Positions 46,797-54,440 of a stretch of 64,000 bases of DNA are shown here, piece after piece. Every line of letters begins with the position of its first letter. The stretch's first letter is position 1. Made by a program: the position numbers and the translations under genes. The stretch spans positions 56,920 through 120,919 of the forward strand of contig NZ_NQKZ01000008.1 in assembly GCF_002252665.1 (NCBI RefSeq), given 5' to 3'. The DNA is from Synechococcus sp. 8F6. GTDB lineage: Bacteria; Cyanobacteriota; Cyanobacteriia; PCC-6307; Cyanobiaceae. The notes below the pieces were generated by a model. It was given only the letters and a program-made list of their open reading frames with translations. It did no database searches and was not told where the DNA came from.

Positions 46797-46816
46797 GTTA
46801 CATTGGCGTTAACACT
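46797..46816 (+). promoter_or_regulatory. candidate HLR1 (RpaB) site upstream of hli3
   Basis: GTTACATTGGCGTTAACACT: the first repeat is a perfect HLR1 half-site (GTTACATT) and GTTAAC follows 11 nt later, one base off the 10-nt period of the consensus. Located 12 nt before the hli3 ATG region. Confidence 0.45.
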
Positions 46817-46827
46817 TCGTCGCAACC

Positions 46828-46971
46828 ATGACTGAGTCCGCTTCTCGCTTCGGGTTTGTCGCTTTCGCTGAAACCTGGAATGGCCGTTTGGCAATGCTTG
46901 GTTTTGTGATCGGTCTTGGCACCGAGCTCCTGACAGGTCAGGGCATCCTTTCCCAAATTGGCCTGGGTTGA
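46828..46971 (+). CDS. high-light-inducible protein (hli3)
   Basis: 47 aa: MTESASRFGFVAFAETWNGR then LAMLGFVIGLGTELLTGQG and ILSQIGLG. Third near-identical hli copy, here followed by two tiny membrane peptides and a fourth, more divergent hli. Confidence 0.93.
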   Translation: MTESASRFGFVAFAETWNGRLAMLGFVIGLGTELLTGQGILSQIGLG

Positions 46972-46976
46972 ACGCC

Positions 46977-47093
46977 ATGCAAACCGACTACACCGCTGCA
47001 ATTTCGGTCGTTGCCCTGATCACCGCCGTGCTCTCGGCAATGACGATCTACGTGCTGAGCCGTCCTACGGACCTGGCTAAGAGGGTTGGATGA
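46977..47093 (+). CDS. 38-aa membrane peptide
   Basis: MQTDYTAAISVVALITAVLS, AMTIYVLSRPTDLAKRVG: one membrane helix and a basic end, in the size class of photosystem-associated small subunits, but not PsbN, PetM or PsaM by eye. Starts 5 nt after hli3 and overlaps the next peptide gene by ATGA, so it is translated as part of an operon. Function unknown. Confidence 0.6.
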   Translation: MQTDYTAAISVVALITAVLSAMTIYVLSRPTDLAKRVG

Positions 47094-47167
47094 TTTCTGC
47101 AATCACAGTTCTCCTTATCGGTGCCTGGATTGTTGGTGCTCTCAACCAGCCGGACCTAGCCGATTGA
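47090..47167 (+). CDS. 25-aa membrane peptide
   Basis: MISAITVLLIGAWIVGALNQ then PDLAD. Single hydrophobic helix. Its ATG overlaps the preceding stop (ATGA), evidence for real coupled translation. Candidate thylakoid microprotein; function unknown. Confidence 0.5.
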   Translation: MISAITVLLIGAWIVGALNQPDLAD

Positions 47168-47221
47168 GCTTTTAGCTCTTGTTTGTTCAGCTTTCCAGCA
47201 ATTGTTCCGCCACCCAAAGCC

Positions 47222-47458
47222 ATGACCAACACTCCTTCTAACGACCAGACGCTCAATACCAGCGCCGAACAGCTGACCCTCATGGAGCAGCTCCAGCAAG
47301 TTGAACTGTTTAACGGCCGTGCAGCCATGCTTGGGATCGTCATCGGAGTCGTGGTGGAAGGCCTCACCGGTTTTGGTATTGCCCATCAGATCGGCCTTGG
47401 CGCCTTGGTTGATGGCTATGCCGCCTGCCGCACCCAATTCCTGCCTTTCTGCTTCTGA
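47222..47458 (+). CDS. chlorophyll a/b-binding-like HLI protein (hli4)
   Basis: 78 aa: N-terminal extension MTNTPSNDQTLNTSAEQLTL then the Hli helix VELFNGRAAMLGIVIGVVVE and GLTGFGIAHQIGLG. E/NGR AMLGI retained. Longer than the 47-aa copies. A terminator follows, closing the hli3-peptide-peptide-hli4 group. Confidence 0.88.
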   Translation: MTNTPSNDQTLNTSAEQLTLMEQLQQVELFNGRAAMLGIVIGVVVEGLTGFGIAHQIGLGALVDGYAACRTQFLPFCF

Positions 47459-47482
47459 GCACCTTCAGGCTTTTGTTTTCTG

Positions 47483-47509
47483 ACCCTTAGGTAATGCCTG
47501 GGGGTTTTT
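47483..47509 (+). terminator. Rho-independent terminator after hli4
   Basis: ACCCTTAGG TAATG CCTGGGGGT followed by TTTT: 8-9 bp stem with wobble pairs, 5-nt loop and T tract. Confidence 0.75.
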
Positions 47510-47513
47510 GTTT

Positions 47514-48067
47514 GGCGCCAATGGATTAACCGGCGTCCTCTTGCACCACCGGCTGGCCGGCTAGACGGACCAGCGCAGGGGCTGCTCGAGCTTTTGCTGC
47601 TCTTCTTCCAACTGGATTAGCCACCAGGCTGCTGGATAGGCGGCTTTGATCAGCGCATTTAGAGGTGTGGCAGTGGGCACGGGCCTTTGCGAAATGCTCG
47701 AGCCGGAGCGAGGGGCTGGAGCAGGCAGGCCGCTACTTCCAGCTCGCAAGCGAGCAGAAGGGGCAATGGAACCCGACCAGGCGCGCATAGCGCAGGGGCT
47801 GCTCTTGCCAGACTTCCTATGGGCAGATCAGATCCCAACAGCAGGCGATTGGCTGTTGCTGCGAGAAGAGACTGAGCTGCCACGTTCGAGTTTCACAACC
47901 AATCAACAGTGCTCGCCATCCATGGCTTCATGTGCCGGATGCCGAGGCCAGAAGGCGCGCAAGCCACTGGTGAAACAAAGTGTCGCGGTTCAGCAGCAAA
48001 GGCGAATCGATCAACCACCAGGCGATCAGTGCCTCCAAGACGTATCGATGAAATCCGGTGGCACGGC
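47514..48067. other. intergenic or decayed region
   Basis: About 550 nt. On the minus strand the segment near 47560-47660 reads ALIKAAYPAAWWLIQLEEEQ, which is coherent but has no clear start, and near 47990-48050 a similar EALIAWWLIRLCC appears: possibly two remnants of one small-protein type. Otherwise nothing recognised. Confidence 0.35.
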
Positions 48068-48262
48068 CTACTGATCTAAGGACTGATTAGCAAGAAAGTA
48101 TTTGATCATCTGTTCCATGCCCTTCTGCGTACGGCCATGGGGCATCAGACCTTGCTCGGCCCAGGCCCGATCAAGCTCTTGGCGCAGCTCCTCGGAAATC
48201 CAGCAGGACAGCATGACCTTGCCTTCCCGTGTGGAGGTGCAGTGGCGTTGAGGCGCGGACAT
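48068..48262 (-). CDS. small ribbon-helix-helix-like protein
   Basis: 64 aa ([20 protein letters not shown]) with a pattern like a short RHH DNA-binding protein: [20 protein letters not shown] then [16 protein letters not shown] second ATG (MLSCW) is an alternative start. Diverges from the zinc island; the Zur site lies 80 nt away between the two. Weak family match. Confidence 0.45.
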   Translation of the reverse strand: MSAPQRHCTSTREGKVMLSCWISEELRQELDRAWAEQGLMPHGRTQKGMEQMIKYFLANQSLDQ

Positions 48263-48344
48263 GGGTACCAGATGTGCACATGTACACATCGTGCCTCAGC
48301 AAGGGAGCTGCGCCGTCGACATGGCCCGCGCCGATCGAGCAGAA

Positions 48345-48359
48345 TGAGAACCGTTCTCG
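48345..48359 (+). promoter_or_regulatory. candidate Zur box 1
   Basis: TGAGAACCGTTCTCG: perfect inverted repeat GAGAAC-C-GTTCTC, 13 nt before the COG0523 gene start. Similar to the other four sites in this island. Confidence 0.65.
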
Positions 48360-48372
48360 CTGATGGTGGTCC

Positions 48373-49389
48373 ATGGTCCAGCAGGTCATCCAGGTCCCCG
48401 TCACCGTGCTCACCGGCTTCCTCGGCGCAGGCAAGACCACCCTGCTCAACCACATCCTCAGCAACCAGCAGGGGCTGCGCAGTGCTGTGCTGGTCAATGA
48501 ATTCGGCGAGGTGGGGATCGACAACGAGCTCGTGGTGGCAACCAGTGATCAGATGGTGGAGCTCAGCAACGGCTGCATCTGCTGCTCGATCAATGGGGAG
48601 CTGCAGGAGGCGGTGCATCGGGTGCTCGAGCGACCCGAGCCACTGGATCTGATCGTGGTGGAAACCACCGGTCTGGCCGATCCGCTTCCCGTGGCCATGA
48701 CTTTCATGGCCGGGGACCTGCGCGATCGGCTGAGGCTCGATTCGATCATCACCCTGATCGATGCAGAACACTTCAGCGCCACGGCCCTCGAGAGCCCGAT
48801 CGCTCGCGCCCAGGTGGTGTATGGCGACATCCTTTTGCTCAACAAAGCCGACCTAGTGGATGAGGAACGGCTGAAAGAAGTTGAGGCCGAGCTGCGGGCA
48901 ATCAAAACCGACGCTCGCATCCTGCGGGCCAGTCGTGGTGATGTTCCCCTGGGCCTGCTGCTGAGCGTGGGGCTGTTCGAAACCGATCGCCTGGCGGCGC
49001 TGAAGGCCACCGAGGACGCGCGCGAGGACGACCACGAGCATCACCACGAGCCTCACGATCACGCCCATCACCATCACCACGCCCATACGCCGGAGTTGGA
49101 GGGTTTCAGCTCCGTATCCCTGGCGGTAGATGCGCCGTTTGATCTGCGCCGCTTCCAGCACTTCCTCGACAACCAACTGCCCGACACGGTGTTCCGCGCC
49201 AAAGGGGTGCTCTGGTTCCGCGAAAGCGAGCGGCGCCACCTGTTTCATCTCTGCGGCAAGCGCTTCACGATCGATGACTCCGTCTGGCCCGATGGCTCAG
49301 AGCGCCACACCAAAGTGGTGGTGATCGGCAAGGGCATTGACCAGGCAACGCTTAAGGCCCAGCTCGAGGCCTGCGTAGCGCTGCCATGA
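48373..49389 (+). CDS. COG0523 (CobW/ZNG1-type) GTPase metallochaperone, His-rich
   Basis: 338 aa. G-domain with Walker A GFLGAGKT at 15-22, metal motif CICC at 68-71, VETTGLADP, and NKAD. Between about 215 and 240 there is a His/Asp loop ([20 protein letters not shown]), then the CobW C-terminal domain ([20 protein letters not shown]). COG0523 proteins deliver metal, mostly zinc, at the cost of GTP. The Zur site and neighbours support zinc. First of a four-gene operon. Confidence 0.93.
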   Translation: MVQQVIQVPVTVLTGFLGAGKTTLLNHILSNQQGLRSAVLVNEFGEVGIDNELVVATSDQMVELSNGCICCSINGELQEAVHRVLERPEPLDLIVVETTGLADPLPVAMTFMAGDLRDRLRLDSIITLIDAEHFSATALESPIARAQVVYGDILLLNKADLVDEERLKEVEAELRAIKTDARILRASRGDVPLGLLLSVGLFETDRLAALKATEDAREDDHEHHHEPHDHAHHHHHAHTPELEGFSSVSLAVDAPFDLRRFQHFLDNQLPDTVFRAKGVLWFRESERRHLFHLCGKRFTIDDSVWPDGSERHTKVVVIGKGIDQATLKAQLEACVALP

Positions 49390-50135
49390 GCCAGACCCTG
49401 CTGATCTCCGGACCGCCTGGCTGCGGTAAAACCAGCTGGATCCTGAACCGGCTCCAGAACCATCGAGGCCCATGCGGGTATCTGCGGCTGGCCGGCTACC
49501 CCGACGAAGGGCTCGCCCAGGCGCCTGACGGCGGTATCGATCTGGCCTACCTGCAGGACCAGTGCCCGAGGCTGCTGGATCTGACCGATCTCGATCAGGC
49601 CCTGGCACCAAGGCCGGAGCACCTTCTGGCGCTGATTGAACTGCCCCAGTTCCAGTCGCCGGCGGAATCGGGTCTTGGTGGGGTGGACCGGCGCGTGATT
49701 CCCCAACTGGAGGCCTTGCATCTCAGGCCCGACGAGCATTTGCACTTCGGGAGAGACACCGCCTTACCCCGCCAGGACACCCTGGATTTCAGCAGTTTGC
49801 AGGCCTGGCAAAGGAACCTCGCTGGGAGTGTGTGGGATCCGGCCAGCCTGAGCAGTTTTTGGTTTGAACTGGTGAACGGCGCCTATGGCGATGTGTACCG
49901 CGCCAAGGCCCTGATGAACCTGCCCGATGGCCGGGCCTTTTTCTGCAACTGGATGGTGAGCCAGGAGGGCTCCCAGTTTCTGCCCTTGCAGACGATCGCC
50001 CCGCCTGACTGCCGCCCGGAGCGACTGTCGCGTCTGGTTGTGCAGGGCAAGGATCTCGATCCCGGCGCCATCGAGCGAACCCTCGCCGACTGCCTGCTCA
50101 GCGAGGCCCTGCCCCATCCATCCCCTGCCGCCTGA
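49386..50135 (+). CDS. reduced COG0523-like P-loop protein lacking CXCC
   Basis: 249 aa. Walker A GPPGCGKTS at 9-17; no CXCC motif. The C-terminal part resembles the CobW_C domain (GDVYRAKALMNLPDGRAFFC NW). The G domain is much shortened, and the usual NKAD is not visible. ATG overlaps the stop of the preceding COG0523 gene (ATGA). Possible partner or regulator of the full-length chaperone; function is inference. Confidence 0.6.
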   Translation: MSQTLLISGPPGCGKTSWILNRLQNHRGPCGYLRLAGYPDEGLAQAPDGGIDLAYLQDQCPRLLDLTDLDQALAPRPEHLLALIELPQFQSPAESGLGGVDRRVIPQLEALHLRPDEHLHFGRDTALPRQDTLDFSSLQAWQRNLAGSVWDPASLSSFWFELVNGAYGDVYRAKALMNLPDGRAFFCNWMVSQEGSQFLPLQTIAPPDCRPERLSRLVVQGKDLDPGAIERTLADCLLSEALPHPSPAA

Positions 50136-50140
50136 TCGCC

Positions 50141-50962
50141 ATGGCCCATGCCGTGATCTCCTGCCTGCACGCCAACCACGCCGCCCTGGAGGCCGTGCTC
50201 GCCGACATCGACCAACAGGGCATCGACACCATTACCTGCCTGGGCGATCTGGTGGGCTACGGCCCCCAGCCCAATGAGGTGGTGGAGCTAATTCGTCAGC
50301 GCGCCATTCCCACCTGCCAGGGCTGCTGGGATGAGGACATCATCGAAGGCCTCAACGCCTGCGACTGCAGCTACCCCTCCCAGCTGGCGGAACGGCGAGG
50401 CCATCTGGCCCATCAGTGGACGGCCGAGCAGCTGAGCGAGGAGAACAAGGCCTTCCTCGCCAGCCTGCCGATGTCCTTGCGACGCGATCGGCTGCTGTTC
50501 GTCCATGGCAGTCCCAACAGTCAGCACGAATATCTGCTGCCCAACATGGATGCCTTCGCGGCGCTGGAGCGGGTCGAAACCGCCGGAGCCGACACCTTGT
50601 TCTGTGGTCATACCCATCATCCCTATGTGAGGGAGCTGCGGGATGGATCGATCAGGGTGCGCGTGCAGGAAGGTGTAGCCAGCGGCGGCCCATCCGTAGA
50701 AAGAGAAATCAATTTGCCGGTGCGCCGCATCATCAACGCCGGCTCGGTGGGTGAGCCGCGCCATGGCAACACCAACGCCACCTATGTGGTTCACGACGAA
50801 GCAACGGACAGCGTGGAGATCCGGGAGGTGACCTACGACGTGGAGCGCACCTGCCGGGCCATCGTCGAATCCGGCCTTCCGGCGATCTTCGCGTGGCGCC
50901 TGCGCCATGGCTTCGAGTACGCCGAGCGGGCCGATGACGCCAGCCACGTGTGTGAGCGCTGA
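50141..50962 (+). CDS. metallophosphoesterase-like protein with altered active site
   Basis: 273 aa of calcineurin-like fold: VISCLHANHAALEAVLADID, CLGDLVGYGPQPNEVVEL, LLFVHGSPNSQHEY, LFCGHTHHPYVREL and RRIINAGSVGEPRHGNTNAT. The usual DxH of block I is C-L-H here and the GNHD block is GCWDED, so two classic metal ligands differ. GD, HG and GHTH are kept. It may bind metal differently or be regulatory. Follows the P-loop gene by 5 nt. Confidence 0.75.
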   Translation: MAHAVISCLHANHAALEAVLADIDQQGIDTITCLGDLVGYGPQPNEVVELIRQRAIPTCQGCWDEDIIEGLNACDCSYPSQLAERRGHLAHQWTAEQLSEENKAFLASLPMSLRRDRLLFVHGSPNSQHEYLLPNMDAFAALERVETAGADTLFCGHTHHPYVRELRDGSIRVRVQEGVASGGPSVEREINLPVRRIINAGSVGEPRHGNTNATYVVHDEATDSVEIREVTYDVERTCRAIVESGLPAIFAWRLRHGFEYAERADDASHVCER

Positions 50963-51672
50963 TGGCACGCTGGGCCCTGATCAGTGGTTTGCGCGGTGAT
51001 CTGGAGGTCTATGAGGCCATCCAGGAAGAACTGCGGCAGACCCGGCGGGTGGACACCCTGTTTGTGCTGGGGGATGTGATCGGTCCGGCGCGTAATTGCG
51101 ATGCCCTGCTGAGCCGGTTGCAGCAGCCGCGTCGTGGCGAGCTGCAGCCGCAGTGCCTATTTGGCTGGTGGGAGGACCAGCTGCTGGCCGAACGGGGATA
51201 CCGGGGCGGGCGGCGAGCCGATGCCCTGCGCCTCAGCCAGGGGGAGACGGCCGTGGATGCCCTGCTCCAGGCCGTGGATCCCGGCCACATGGGCTGGCTG
51301 GCGGAGCTGCAGTTCGGCTTCATCGAGCTCGACTGCGCCCTGCTGCATGCCAGCTCGGCCACCGTGGAAGACAGCCTGGGCCCGGACAGCTCACCGCTGT
51401 TGTTGCTTGATCGGCTCACCCGCATGGAGGTGAACCGGCTGTTCACGGCGCGCAGCGGCCAGCAGTTCAGCATCGAACTCACTGGCGGCGGCATTGAGTC
51501 GCAGGTGCGGGATCTGGAGGGCCAACGGCACCAGCAGCAGAGCGTTCCCAAGCGCCAGGTGATCGGCATCGGGGCTGGCGTCAACTACACCATCTACGAC
51601 CCCGGCACTGATCGCTTTGACTTTCTTACCGCCGGCAGCAGGTCCCAGGAGCGGGCACGGGGGTTCGCGTGA
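50962..51672 (+). CDS. degenerate metallophosphoesterase-like protein (second of tandem pair)
   Basis: 236 aa, weakly paralogous to the upstream protein: WALISGLRGDLEVYEAIQEE, DTLFVLGDVIGPARNCDALL, LFGWWEDQLLAERGYRGG and QVIGIGAGVNYTIYDPGTDR align with blocks I, II, III and VIII. The block I ligands are gone (ISGLRG instead of ISDxHG), GHTH is lost. A structural rather than catalytic role is likely. Overlaps the upstream gene (TGATG). Confidence 0.6.
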   Translation: MARWALISGLRGDLEVYEAIQEELRQTRRVDTLFVLGDVIGPARNCDALLSRLQQPRRGELQPQCLFGWWEDQLLAERGYRGGRRADALRLSQGETAVDALLQAVDPGHMGWLAELQFGFIELDCALLHASSATVEDSLGPDSSPLLLLDRLTRMEVNRLFTARSGQQFSIELTGGGIESQVRDLEGQRHQQQSVPKRQVIGIGAGVNYTIYDPGTDRFDFLTAGSRSQERARGFA

Positions 51673-51723
51673 CGGCACGGCTCAGCGTGATTCTGGGCAG
51701 GCAGTTGCTGGCCCACGCCTGAC

Positions 51724-52683
51724 TCAGAACCGGAAGGTCACCCCCGTGCCGATGTGGTGCTGCCAGCCACGGCCCCAACCATCGCCCCCTTGGCTGCTGT
51801 AGATCGGCTTCCAGTGGGCGAACAAGACTGTGCCGGGACTCACAGGCACTTCCAGTGCCAACTCACCACCCCAGTCGGTGCGGCTGGAAAGGCCTGAGTA
51901 GCTGCCGGGGCTATAGAAACGCGGCCCCCCAGTAAGGGTCACATTGAGCTTGTCAACATTGAATCCAAATCCCAGCCATGGGTCTGTGTAGTTGCCAATG
52001 TAGGTGCCATCAGATTCCCAGCCCGTACGATTTTCCAGGGATAGAAAAAAGCCATCGGCAATGGTTTCGAGGCCATCGCCCAGGGCAAAATTCACATCGC
52101 CATCCCCCAGGGCCCACACCACGCCAACCCCCACCTCATTCTTGAGCCCCTTGACATCTTCCCCCTGGTTGCGGGTGACGTAATAAGGCTTCCATTCGGC
52201 CATGAATGAGAGACGATCGTTCGGGGCATAGCGGGCCTGCAGCTGTCCCTTGATGTCGACGCGCTGGAAAGGGGCACCGCCATGGCCCTCAGCTACATCG
52301 TCCTCGTCGTGGTCATGGTCGTCGTGGTCATCGTGTTGATGCACCCGGCCATAGAAATGTTCAGCTTCCCCCCACACAAAGGCCGGGCCGATCATGGCTT
52401 CGATGGCAAAACTGCCCCGATTGGGCAGCCCCCACTCCATCACCACACCAATCAGGCCATCGATGGCGTAGTGGCGGGGACGATCCTCCAGGTTGTTATC
52501 CAGGCCGGCATGGCCCTCGATGGTGAGCACCGGGGCCATTAGAAACTCGCCGGGGGCAAGCTCAGCGCCGCCGGCGGCGCCATGGGCCCGCACCGGAGCG
52601 GGCAAGGCGCAGGCCAGGGCAATCCCAGCTGGGGCCAGCAGAAAAAGCGGCAGAGCCAACGGGGATGGGCGAAACAAAGGCAT
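51724..52683 (-). CDS. outer-membrane beta-barrel protein with His-rich loop
   Basis: 319 aa. Signal peptide from ATG 52683 (MPLFRPSPLALPLFLLAPAG then ALACALPAPVRAHG). Alternating beta strands (FAIEAMIGPAFVWGEAEHFY, VDIKGQLQARYAPNDRLSFM, LSLENRTGWESDG) and a final Phe (HIGTGVTFRF) fit an outer-membrane barrel. A His/Asp loop at HQHDDHDDHDHDEDD may bind zinc. Downstream of znuA2 on the same strand and probably in its operon. Role in zinc uptake is inferred from context. Confidence 0.7.
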   Translation of the reverse strand: MPLFRPSPLALPLFLLAPAGIALACALPAPVRAHGAAGGAELAPGEFLMAPVLTIEGHAGLDNNLEDRPRHYAIDGLIGVVMEWGLPNRGSFAIEAMIGPAFVWGEAEHFYGRVHQHDDHDDHDHDEDDVAEGHGGAPFQRVDIKGQLQARYAPNDRLSFMAEWKPYYVTRNQGEDVKGLKNEVGVGVVWALGDGDVNFALGDGLETIADGFFLSLENRTGWESDGTYIGNYTDPWLGFGFNVDKLNVTLTGGPRFYSPGSYSGLSSRTDWGGELALEVPVSPGTVLFAHWKPIYSSQGGDGWGRGWQHHIGTGVTFRF

Positions 52684-52757
52684 GGCTGATGCGGGCAAAA
52701 CTGGGGTGTTGGAGGCTGGGGTGCCTGGCGCGGTGGGGACTGATGCGGCGACCCGGG

Positions 52758-53702
52758 TCAGCGGATGGCAGCCCAGCGCTGGGCGAGCTGGTCGGCAGCG
52801 GCGCGATCGCAACGCCCGCCCTGGCCATTTACAAAGGTGCAGACATTGCCCGTGGCGGTCTGCACGGTGGAGCGCCCTGGCGCCAGGCCATCGGCCACCA
52901 GGGGGGTGGGATTCACCGGCACCCCGCTACTGCGACTAACCCGCCGCAGGGTTTTCGACACCGGCGATGATTCGGCGAACAGCTGACGGGTGCCCGATTC
53001 CTGGATTGCCTTGGTCATCGCGGCGAGAGTGGCTGGCCGCAGCGCGCCAGCAGTTGTGTAGGCATCCAGCAGGGGCAATTCCCGGATGCCGTAACGCCGC
53101 GCAAAGCTGCTGAATGCACGGTGTTCAGTAACCAGAACTCGTGTGGACTCAGGCACGGTGCGGATCTGAGCACCTGTCCAGTTGCCAAGCCCATCCAACA
53201 CAGCGCGAGCAGCTTGGCTGCGCTGCCGCACGCCCGAAGCTGCGCTACTTGGCAATAGTGCGATCAAACGCTCTTCCACCACTGACACCATGGCGGCGAC
53301 CTGGCTGCTGTTGTGCCATACGTGCGGATCACGGCCGGGGCTTTCCGGAACAGCCAGCTCCGCCACCGCCACCCGCGAAGCCGAGATCTTCACCCGTTGC
53401 AGGGCAGGGGTAAGTCCATAGCCATTGACCAGCACCAACTTGGCCTCGGCCAGGGCCTGACGATCCCGGGGGCGCAGGACCGCCTGATGGGGATCGGCGC
53501 CGGCCGGGATCAGGCAGAGCACCTTGACCTGCTCGGCAGCGAGGGTGCTGGTGAGGTCACACAGCACACCATCAGCGGCTACCACCATCGGAGCCGGGGC
53601 AGCAGCGGCAGGGGGCAGGCAAGCAAGCAGGGTGACGAGAGCCGACGCCGGCGCACCCAGCAGCCCCGGGCGACACACCCGACTGACAAAAACCACGGAC
53701 AT
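52758..53702 (-). CDS. zinc ABC transporter substrate-binding protein (ZnuA-like, second set)
   Basis: 314 aa, periplasmic binding protein of the cluster A-I type. Signal peptide MSVVFVSRVCRPGLLGAPAS then LVTLLACLPPAAAA. Metal ligand regions: ADPHQAVLRPRD, DPHVWHNSSQ, VLVTEHRAFSSFARRYGI and LFAESSPVSKTL. No long His-rich loop, unlike the other ZnuA here. ATG 53702; a TTG 18 nt upstream is less likely. Divergent from znuC2-znuB2 across a Fur/Zur box. Confidence 0.85.
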   Translation of the reverse strand: MSVVFVSRVCRPGLLGAPASALVTLLACLPPAAAAPAPMVVAADGVLCDLTSTLAAEQVKVLCLIPAGADPHQAVLRPRDRQALAEAKLVLVNGYGLTPALQRVKISASRVAVAELAVPESPGRDPHVWHNSSQVAAMVSVVEERLIALLPSSAASGVRQRSQAARAVLDGLGNWTGAQIRTVPESTRVLVTEHRAFSSFARRYGIRELPLLDAYTTAGALRPATLAAMTKAIQESGTRQLFAESSPVSKTLRRVSRSSGVPVNPTPLVADGLAPGRSTVQTATGNVCTFVNGQGGRCDRAAADQLAQRWAAIR

Positions 53703-53720
53703 CAGCACCCTGCAGCACAA

Positions 53721-53741
53721 TGAGAATGATAACGATTCTCA
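53721..53741. promoter_or_regulatory. candidate Zur box 2 (divergent)
   Basis: TGAGAATGATAACGATTCTCA: inverted TGAGAAT-N7-ATTCTCA that also matches 15 of 19 positions of the Fur box. It lies between the divergent znuA2 and znuC2 starts and can serve both. Confidence 0.75.
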
Positions 53742-53768
53742 TTCATTGCCAGGCACAATGGGTGCCAC

Positions 53769-54440
53769 ATGGGGCACTGGCCCCGCTGTTTCTTGGCTCC
53801 GCCCGTGGATGCGCCCTTACTTCAGGCTCGCCAGCTCGCCTTTGGCTACGCCAAAACCGCCGTTCTGCGGTCCATCAACCTGGATGTCACGAACGGTTCA
53901 TGCACCCTGATACGGGGTGACAACGGGGCCGGCAAATCAACCCTGCTGCAGCTGCTGCAAGGCAAATTGCAGCCCACCGCAGGCTGGGTGCGCCTATGCG
54001 GCCGCCCCCTTAAAGGCCAGCGGAGGCGACTGGCCCTGGTGCCCCAGGCCCCAAGCCTGCGCTGGCACTACCCAATCACCCTGGCCGGCTTGGTGGGCCT
54101 GGGCTGCGGCGGCCACCCCCAACGCAGCCACACCGCCCTGGAGCAGGTGGGTCTGGCCGCCTTGGCCAAAGCCCCGATCGCAAGCCTCTCGGGCGGCCAG
54201 CGACAACGGGCCCTGATCGCCCGCGCCCTGGCCCGTCAGGCGGCCGTGCTGCTGCTCGATGAACCCTTTGCCTGCCTTGACAACCGCAGCCGCGAGCAGC
54301 TCGGCGCCCTGATCCAGGCGCTGGCGGCTGATGGAACGGCGGTGGTTCTTACCGCCCACGGGGATCTACCAAGCAGCCTGGAGCAGGTGCCGCAAATGCA
54401 CCTAGAGCACGGCCAGCTGGGGCCTGGGGATCGGCAATGA
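53769..54440 (+). CDS. zinc ABC transporter ATPase (ZnuC-like, second set)
   Basis: 223 aa. Walker A GDNGAGKST, signature SLSGGQRQRALIARALARQ, Walker B VLLLDEPFACLD and the switch His in LTAHGD. ATG 53769; a GTG twelve codons later is possible. Stop overlaps znuB2 start (ATGA). Confidence 0.88.
   Translation: MGHWPRCFLAPPVDAPLLQARQLAFGYAKTAVLRSINLDVTNGSCTLIRGDNGAGKSTLLQLLQGKLQPTAGWVRLCGRPLKGQRRRLALVPQAPSLRWHYPITLAGLVGLGCGGHPQRSHTALEQVGLAALAKAPIASLSGGQRQRALIARALARQAAVLLLDEPFACLDNRSREQLGALIQALAADGTAVVLTAHGDLPSSLEQVPQMHLEHGQLGPGDRQ

Noticed and set aside
47646..48074. Plus-strand open frame of 142 codons
   Set aside because: No coherent domain, unusual composition, no ribosome site; treated as decayed/intergenic.
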